Of a stretch of 64,000 nucleotides of DNA, positions 58,074-64,000 are shown piece by piece. Made by a program: the position numbers and the translations under genes. The stretch spans positions 13,292,856 to 13,356,855 of the forward strand of contig CM040117.1 in assembly GCA_022559845.1 (NCBI GenBank), written 5' to 3'. Each line of letters starts with the position of its first letter. The first letter of the stretch is position 1. The notes under the pieces are model-generated. The model did not search any database. It had not been told where the DNA came from and saw nothing but the letters and a program-made list of their open reading frames with translations. Source of the stretch: Amorphophallus konjac (taxonomy: Eukaryota; Streptophyta; Magnoliopsida; Alismatales; Araceae).

Positions 58074-59783
58074 TGTTGATGGTTTTTATTGTGTGATGTG
58101 ATGTGATGACGTAGGTGTGGATATAGTGGTATGAGATATATATGTAAGTGTGTGAACAGGTGATAACCTAACTCAAACAATCACCAAAATCAGAAGCATG
58201 GGTATGTCATCAATGTTCATGAGGAATCAAAATAAAAACACACGCCGGGGCATGGAGCAAAGAAATAAAGTAAAAACACACACCGTAGGTGCGGAGCAAA
58301 TGAAGTAAAGAGAAGAGCAAGCAAGATGACGATGATGAACAATACCCAACTAAGGAAGTGTGATCGCCACCAAAGTAAATTAAAATAGCAAAGCTAAGCT
58401 AAATACCTTGGAAAGATAAGGATTAAACACCCGCCCACGGGAGATGAAATCTGAAACTCTGCGAGCATAAACGGTCTAATATCAGGCCGCTAACAAATAA
58501 GAGACGGCCTTACGATAAGCCGCCACAGATCTGTAAATGGTCCTAAATGCAACCGCCAGAGCGCACAGAACAGCAAGTTGGGACTTGGATCTCCACCTCT
58601 CTCGACCGGCCAAAAGAGTTGGGCCTCGTGTTAGGAACCTTGTAGACCTACAAAAGAGTGTAGAAGCACAGAAAAACAACCCAAATTAGCCCTTTGACAA
58701 GTGTAGTATCTATAATGCAAATAAACTAAGGTGCATGCAAAAGGAAGGGTGAATACCTGGGAGGTTTGAATTTTTAACCCTTGTGGGGCATGGAAAAGAT
58801 GGGGAGATGTTTAAAAATGATGCAAAGATGCTAAGAACGTGGAAGAAGAAAAGGGGAATATGCTTGTGAATGCTATGAAGAGGGGGAGGAACTCAAGAAG
58901 AAAACGACACTATTAACCCTTGGAACTTAATAGTCCCTGGACTTTGAAGGCTAATGGACGGAGACAACACTACTCCTTGATGGGTACTTGCTCCAAGACG
59001 CGGCAGGACCTCGACGTAAACTCTAGAAATCTCCTCTTCAACCCATGAACTCAAGGATCTTATTTATAGACACTCAAACTCTAGGTTCGAGTTGGAGAGA
59101 TTCCAGTGAAAAAGTAGGATGAAACTTAGCAAACTCTTGAAGATAATACTCCCAAGAGTCCATAGAAACAAACAGAAGCTTTTAAGGATCACTAACGAGA
59201 GAGAAATCATCAAATCAAAACTCTACTTCGACCACTGCGTAGCAGAGGAAAATCAGTTCTAGCAGGACTCTCTGTCACCAAAAACGGTCCTACGATAAAC
59301 CGCCACTTGGAATTAACAGTCCAATTATAGACCGCCACCCTCAGAAGATAAGACCAACGAGCGAAAGCTTTGTGAACAGGACTCTGGAACCAAGAAACGG
59401 TCTAAGGTAAAACCGCCACAAAGCCTCTAACAGCCTTACGATAAATCACCAGAGCTCAACGGATAAGAAATGATAAGTCTAAAAGAAAGACATTGGCTCT
59501 AGACTCTGGCGTCAGCAAACGGCCTTAAGCTAGACCACCAAACGTCATCAAACACCCATATAATAGACCGTTATAGACAGTGTCGTGCCAAAATGAATGA
59601 AAGGCCTACTAAGCTTCAACCCACGGAAAACGAATAAGGAGCGAGACCCAATTAAGGAGAATGACCCATGAAATAAGCCTCAAAATTGACCAAGATGGCT
59701 CAATAAACGGCGTATAACTCGGAGCATCATAAAGATAAATAAGGAGATGACCCAACTTATTGGTCATAAAATGGGTGTCAACA
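58074..59783 (-). repeat. Probable 5' LTR of Tat element
   Basis: 1710 bases with inverted ends TGTTGATGG and GTGTCAACA on the plus strand, next to the primer site. It contains inverted-repeat units of the ACGGTC/GACCGC family at about 58469-58560 and 59284-59580. It does not align by eye with the presumed 3' LTR at 13.3-14.7 kb, although both start TGTWGACACC and carry the same motif family. Confidence 0.6.
58469..59580. repeat. ACGGTC/GACCGC inverted repeats (right), two clusters
   Basis: At least eight units occur, such as ACGGTCCTACGATAAACCGC near 59284 and ACGGCCTTACGATAAGCCGC near 58503. Paired changes (GGTCT with AGACC, GGCCT with AGCC) recur between units, separated by unrelated sequence. 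Confidence 0.8.
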
Positions 59784-60429
59784 CCCAGAAGATGTTGGGT
59801 TCGGTGCAGTATTCAGAGGGGGGGTGAATGAATATAGCCCTTTAAAAAATCGCCCAATTAAAAACCTTCACCCAAAATAAGATTTCGCTCACTTAAAAAT
59901 TGGAATGCTAACAAGACAAAATAGAACACTCATCTACTGAACCTATAAGCAGACAGTTGAGTGCCCCTATGCATCAATCTAGCGGAAGCACAAATAGAAC
60001 AAAATAAACCACAATGCAAGAGGGTTTTTAGGTGGTTCGGTCCAGCAGACCTACATCCACCCCACACTCAACCCGAGTGTGGCTTCCTGCTGACTCACAG
60101 CTTGAACAGCTGGGCATCACAGCTTGCCATACAACCGCTGGGCAACACAGCTTGCCGTCCGAGGAATCCTCCTCGCCCCGCTGAGCAACACAGCTTGCTG
60201 TCCAGTGGAGTCCTCCACTGCAAACCGCTGGGCAATACAGCTTAGCTGTCCAGAGGCAGCACCTCTGCGAAACCCGCTGACTAACAGCTTGAAGAAAGGA
60301 TAAAAGGAAAACACAAAATGGAAACAAAACAGCACCAGAAAGCTGTAATGAAATGAAGCACAAATGTGGCTCTCTACAAGAGCTGACTGGCCTGGATTTG
60401 ATCCACGGTCCAGTTGAGACAATCATCAG

Positions 60430-60550
60430 CTGATCTCTTCTTCTCAACTCTCGATCTCTCTTTCTCTTTCTTTTTCTTCTTCTTCTCTGCTCTCTGTCTC
60501 TCTTTCTTTTCTTCACTCTTTTCTTCTTCTCTTCTGCTGGATCGAAGTCT
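60430..60550. repeat. Pyrimidine-rich tract in solo LTR
   Basis: TCTCTTTCT-type low-complexity sequence, with spurious frames on both strands. Confidence 0.85.
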
Positions 60551-60617
60551 CTGCACTCTGCTCTTCTGCTTCTACTCTCAAGGCTTCGATCACTCTTCAT
60601 CTGAAGATGAAGACTCA

Positions 60618-60625
60618 TATATATA
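60618..60625 (+). promoter_or_regulatory. Possible TATA box of solo LTR
   Basis: TATATATA lies just before a run of AGC triplets. This is motif evidence only. Confidence 0.35.
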
Positions 60626-60626
60626 G

Positions 60627-60657
60627 CAGTAGCAGCAGCAGCAGCAGCAGCAGCAGC
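60627..60657 (+). repeat. AGC trinucleotide microsatellite
   Basis: About ten AGC units in a row. Confidence 0.9.
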
Positions 60658-60845
60658 TAGGGCGTGTGCTCTCCACATCTCCCGCCCAAAAACCTTGGAC
60701 CACGTGTCAGTCTCTCAGCCAGCTTCAGCACACGTGTCACGATCCTGTCTGCCCTTCTAGCCTCGGATCACGTGCCCTTCATTAGCCTCCACGAGCAGAG
60801 CACCTGTCAGACAGAGTATCGAAATATCAGGTTAAGTGAAGAGCT

Positions 60846-62770
60846 CTGTATAGACTTGTAAAGACGATCATGATGTATAGACTTGTAATGTAAAGTGCGT
60901 TGTATAGACTTCATGAAGACACTGTGAACTCGAGTGCAGTGTATGGACTTCACTATGTAGACTTGCCAAAGACAAGGCTGTACAGACTTTGATGTCCAAG
61001 GGCAATGCAGACCAATGTACAGACTTTGGCGAAGTAAAAGGCTGTATAGACTTGAGACAGAAGTCGGGCAAACGGATGTGTAGACTTGGCCAGAACGTAG
61101 GTAAAAGATATGGCTGTATAGACTTGGCCAGAACGTAGGGAAAAACACCAATGAGCAGACTTGATCATCCAGCAGTGTATAGACTTCGATGCCCTTCGTC
61201 AAAAGCGATGTACACACTTGCATGAGATGCATGCTCCAGTGCAGTGTACAGACTTGCGTTCAGCATCAATGTATAGACTTTGCAAACTGAGACGCAAAAT
61301 GAGACGATGCTTAACCTGCACTGACTGTACAGACTTATGCATGAGACGCTGAGGAAGACGGTGGATGTACAGACTTCTGAGTGTACAGACTTTCCACCGA
61401 CCAATGTATGGACTTGCTCAGCCTGAGGCACTATATAGACTTTATGCATCTATGTCCAATGTATAGACATCATGTATGCAGTGCTGTGCAATGTACATAC
61501 TTCATATATGAAGTCACTCGCTGTACATACTTGCTGAAGAGAATGCAATGTGCAGACTTTGACTCGATGTACAGACTTCACAACTGATGAATGTAATGCA
61601 ATGCAATGCAGTCCAATGTACAGACTTCCTAAATGCTTCAAGACCATGCACATTAAATGTCTACACTTCACAAGGTGAACGGCTGTACTGACTTCCTATG
61701 TGAGGACAGCCGCTGTACAGACTTGAGCGAATCAAGGTCTGTATAGACTTGAAGCATAGAACGTGGGTAAAAATGCTACAGTCCAATGTATGGACTTAGC
61801 TTAGACAATGCATGAGACGAAAGCTCTGTACAGACTTGTAAAGCCTGAAGCCCAATGTGATGTATAGACTTACGTGAGACGCTCAATGAGACGCTCAATG
61901 TACACACTTCAATTTCCAGTGTATAGACTTGCCTTAGACGCTAAATGAGACGGACGTTGTGCAGACTTGCTGTGCCGTGCATGAACAGTGCAATGTATAG
62001 AGTTCACGTGCTGTGCAAACGGATGTATAGACTTGAGCTAAGCAAGCTACAGTGCCGTAGGATGTACAGACTTCCTATATGAAGGCAATGGCTGTACAGA
62101 CTTCACCTCGAGCTATCTACAGTGCATCAATGTGTGGACTTGAATGTAAGTGCATGCATTGTATGGACTTGTACAGTGAATGATGTATAGACTTCACCAA
62201 GACACTGCATGAACAATATGATGCGATGTACAGGCTTGGGCTGTACAGAGTTCATGAACAATGCAAGCTATGCATGAATAAGAGGACAATGTACAGACTT
62301 TCAACAAGACTCTGTACAGACTTAATATGATACACTGACAATGTACAGACATGATTCAAAGGCCAGTGTGAAGACTTCACGATGTATAGACTTTCCAATC
62401 CTGAAGGCCAATGTGTGGACTTCAGGTGAAGACCAATGTTCATACTTTGAATATGAAGACTCATCGTGCAATGTTGTCTAGACTTAGAATGCAACGCATG
62501 AAGCAGTGAATAGACTCTGAGTGCAACCAATGTCCAGACTTGATGGTGTGCTGTGCAAACATGCTAAGATGCAATGTATAGACTTATGCGAGCATGCTGT
62601 AGCCATTGTACAGGCTTGTCAATGTATGGACTTTAAGTCTAATGCAAAGCAGCAATGTATAGACTTTGGACTTCGCCATGCTTACACTAAGCGATGTACA
62701 CACTTGCTGAACCACTGTATAGATTTATAGAGTTGACGCTGCAGACTTGAGAATGCTGTGTACACACTCA
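60846..62770. repeat. TGTAYAGACTT motif array, about 60 copies
   Basis: The 11-base motif TGTATAGACTT or TGTACAGACTT, or a one- or two-base variant, recurs about every 31 bases over 1.92 kb. Spacers differ in length (about 10-50 bases) and sequence, though GAGACG and CTACAGTGC appear several times in them. The motif is always in the same direction and is not itself palindromic. It is confined to the second half of the solo LTR. Confidence 0.95.
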
Positions 62771-63344
62771 CAGCGTTGACGCTGCATGAGACACTAAATA
62801 AGATGGACAGTCTGAGGGAGTCGACCCATCAAGGATATCAAACATGGCACACTGATGCAATCTCCACAGACTAAATCAGATATAACACACTCAAGCATTC
62901 AAATCAACATGCCATCATCAAAACAAAACATAATATCATAATGCACACACTGTGTTGCAATCATCAAAACAAAACAGCATTGCTATCATCAATTCAACAT
63001 AGCACATGCTTGTGCCTAAGGGGCACAACAGAAGACCTCCTAATCCACTGCGTCCCACAGCCCCCACTTGGCCATTCGTCGAGTGGGGCATGGACATCGC
63101 GGGGCCTTTCCCGCCATCTTCCAAGGGCCATAAGTATATCTTGGCCGCCACCGACTACTTCTCTCGCTGGGCGGAAGCCCTTCCCTTGCGGGGGGTCACC
63201 GGCAAAGTGGTAGCAAGATTCATTTGGCACAACATCATTTACCGATTCAGTACTCCCAGTCGCATAGTGTCCGATAATGGGACGCCATTTAAGAATAGGG
63301 CCGTGTACCAACTAGCGGCCAAATTTCACATCGACTGGAGAACC

Positions 63345-64000
63345 TGATGCGGGACGAGACCACGGACATGACTCAAATGAGGAATGCAGTCCTCGGACTC
63401 TAGGTGAGCCCATGATTATCCCTTAACGAGGGAAGCGTCGGACGTGCACGGTTGAGAAACCGGCAAGAGCTAGGGTGGTCAATTCGCACCTTCGTGCCCG
63501 GATCGGGCCACAGGACGGTAACGCTCTCTCTCGCAGTAGCGGTGATATAAAAATATAGCGAGCTAATTATCCCTACACATGCTCTCTAGCAGTGGTATAA
63601 ACAAATATATATGAAGTAAGCAAAATGTCGAGAAGGGAGCGAAAACGATACCTCTACGTGCTCAGCGTGGGGACGACGGACCCGGCCGAAACCCGTACTC
63701 CCGGAATAATATTACACACTTGTTACAGCAATGAAGCACTGCCCACTCCACACAGGGAGGTAAAAGGCGACACAATGGGGTCCGGGAGGACCGAATTCGG
63801 GTTGACGGGCGGCTTCTCGAGTCTCTTCGGCAGCACCCGAACTTGTGACTGTGGGGCCCACGTGCTGTCCGGAGGGGCCGTGTGGGGCCCGGTGGCACCA
63901 CTGTGGTGGGGACACTTGGGGAAGCGTTCCCTTGGCTGGCGGCATGCTGGAACGTCGACCGGAGGCCGGGCGGCTCCGTTCGGCACCAGTCGGAATAACC
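63345..64000 (-). mobile_element. Third LTR of the 6.2 kb element family, partial
   Basis: It begins TGATGCGGGACGAGACC and follows the start of 48873 and 53021, but with an extra segment near 63370-63415 and more differences, so it is a diverged subfamily. It interrupts the integrase frame. It continues past the window end, so strand and completeness are inferred from the two complete copies. Confidence 0.9.

Larger units (their letters stand above)
13311..59783 (-). mobile_element. Old Tat-lineage Ty3/gypsy element split by two later insertions
   Basis: Integrase, archaeal-type RNase H, RT/RNase H and half a protease lie on the minus strand at 14.9-19.9 kb. The other half of the protease and gag lie at 47.9-48.9 and 55.1-57.3 kb. 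Removing the 28.0 kb and 6.2 kb insertions, with one target duplication each, restores a single reading frame across both joints. This shows the pieces are one element of about 12 kb. A second RNase H after RT/RNase H is diagnostic of the plant Tat lineage. Both outer ends are uncertain: the left LTR limit is unresolved, and the candidate LTRs at the two ends do not visibly match. Confidence 0.85.
59793..63030 (+). mobile_element. Solo LTR, 3.2 kb, with target duplication GAAGA
   Basis: The ends TGTTGGG and CACAACA are inverted, and GAAGA flanks both sides (59788-59792 and 63031-63035). There is no internal region or second LTR, so it is a solo LTR left by LTR-LTR recombination. The start with GAGGGGGGGTGAATGAATA and GGTGGTTCGGTCCAGC resembles plant SIRE/Maximus-type LTRs; that is from memory of the family style and is uncertain. 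Short T/C-rich and CAG-rich stretches precede a long motif array. Strand is arbitrary. Confidence 0.88.
59784..63344 (+). pseudogene. pol: Integrase core fragment of another Ty3/gypsy element
   Basis: Coding sequence is visible at 63031-63344, with nine more in-frame bases at 59784-59792 left of the solo LTR. It reads the catalytic core with VEWGMDIAGPFPPSSKGHKY (first Asp) and IVSDNGTPFKN (second Asp). The Glu would lie beyond 63344, where a new LTR begins, so the gene is cut on both sides. Upstream domains are absent here, so the Tat element probably landed in this gene too. The frame is open and the key residues are kept, which suggests it was broken before much decay. Confidence 0.85.

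Noticed and set aside
60028..60678. 216-codon minus-strand frame and neighbours
   Set aside because: It covers a T/C-rich tract and AGC repeat inside the solo LTR; composition explains the open frame.
60807..62530. Frames rich in Val-Tyr-Thr or Lys-Ser-Ile-His
   Set aside because: They are the TGTAYAGACTT motif read in translation, not proteins.
60846..62770. Possible CRISPR-like array of short repeats with variable spacers
   Set aside because: The repeat is only 11 bases, variable, with spacers from about 10 to 50 bases, and it lies inside an LTR.
1..64000. Host protein-coding gene, rRNA or tRNA gene
   Set aside because: Every recognisable coding segment is a retrotransposon domain. I saw no rRNA similarity or tRNA fold, though short divergent exons cannot be excluded by eye.

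Overview
This is a plant nuclear repeat region: nested LTR retrotransposons and fragments of them, with no recognisable host gene. The evidence is Ty3/gypsy gag, protease, reverse transcriptase (RT), RNase H and integrase (IN) remains, a chromodomain-type integrase tail, a second archaeal-type RNase H typical of the plant Tat lineage, primer-binding sites (PBS) matching initiator tRNA-Met, and 2-4.5 kb LTRs. The species cannot be named from the sequence; an angiosperm is most likely.

Layout. (1) 1-1252 is noncoding and holds a GGGTCGACCC array. (2) 1253-12980, plus strand, is a decayed Tekay/Del-type chromovirus arranged LTR, gag-pol, LTR, second partial gag, cut off abruptly at 12980. (3) About 13.3-59.8 kb, minus strand, is one old Tat-lineage element: integrase, archaeal RNase H, RT/RNase H and half the protease on the left; the other half of the protease and gag on the right. 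(4) Its protease gene is split by a 28.0 kb insertion (19935-47937, target duplication TCGGC). This is a non-autonomous element with 4.5 kb LTRs, a partly duplicated gag-like region on the minus strand, and about 4.3 kb of hairpin arrays. (5) The right LTR of that element is itself split by a 6.9 kb insertion (39923-46867, target duplication GGGGA), a mini-element with 3.1 kb LTRs and only a double zinc-knuckle reading frame. (6) The Tat gag/protease gene is split again by a 6.2 kb element (48873-55078, target duplication GATTA) with 2.06 kb LTRs and one long unrecognised minus-strand reading frame. (7) 59793-63030 is a 3.2 kb solo LTR (target duplication GAAGA) carrying about 60 copies of a TGTAYAGACTT motif. 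It lies in a plus-strand integrase fragment that is broken again at 63345 by a third copy of the 2-kb LTR family, running off the window.

The strongest unexplained theme is that several different LTR families here carry arrays of short palindromes or hairpins in their noncoding parts, each with its own motif. The clearest case is 26.2-30.5 kb: about 80 hairpins in five sub-arrays share a two-stem plan (outer stem, GRC/GYC inner stem, purine-rich loop), and both stems show compensatory changes between units. I know of no named feature class for this.

The retrotransposon genes are almost all broken by stops and frameshifts, and two acidic catalytic positions are changed in the chromovirus. The window reads as layered, mostly inactive heterochromatic sequence in which insertion order can be read from target duplications and restored reading frames.
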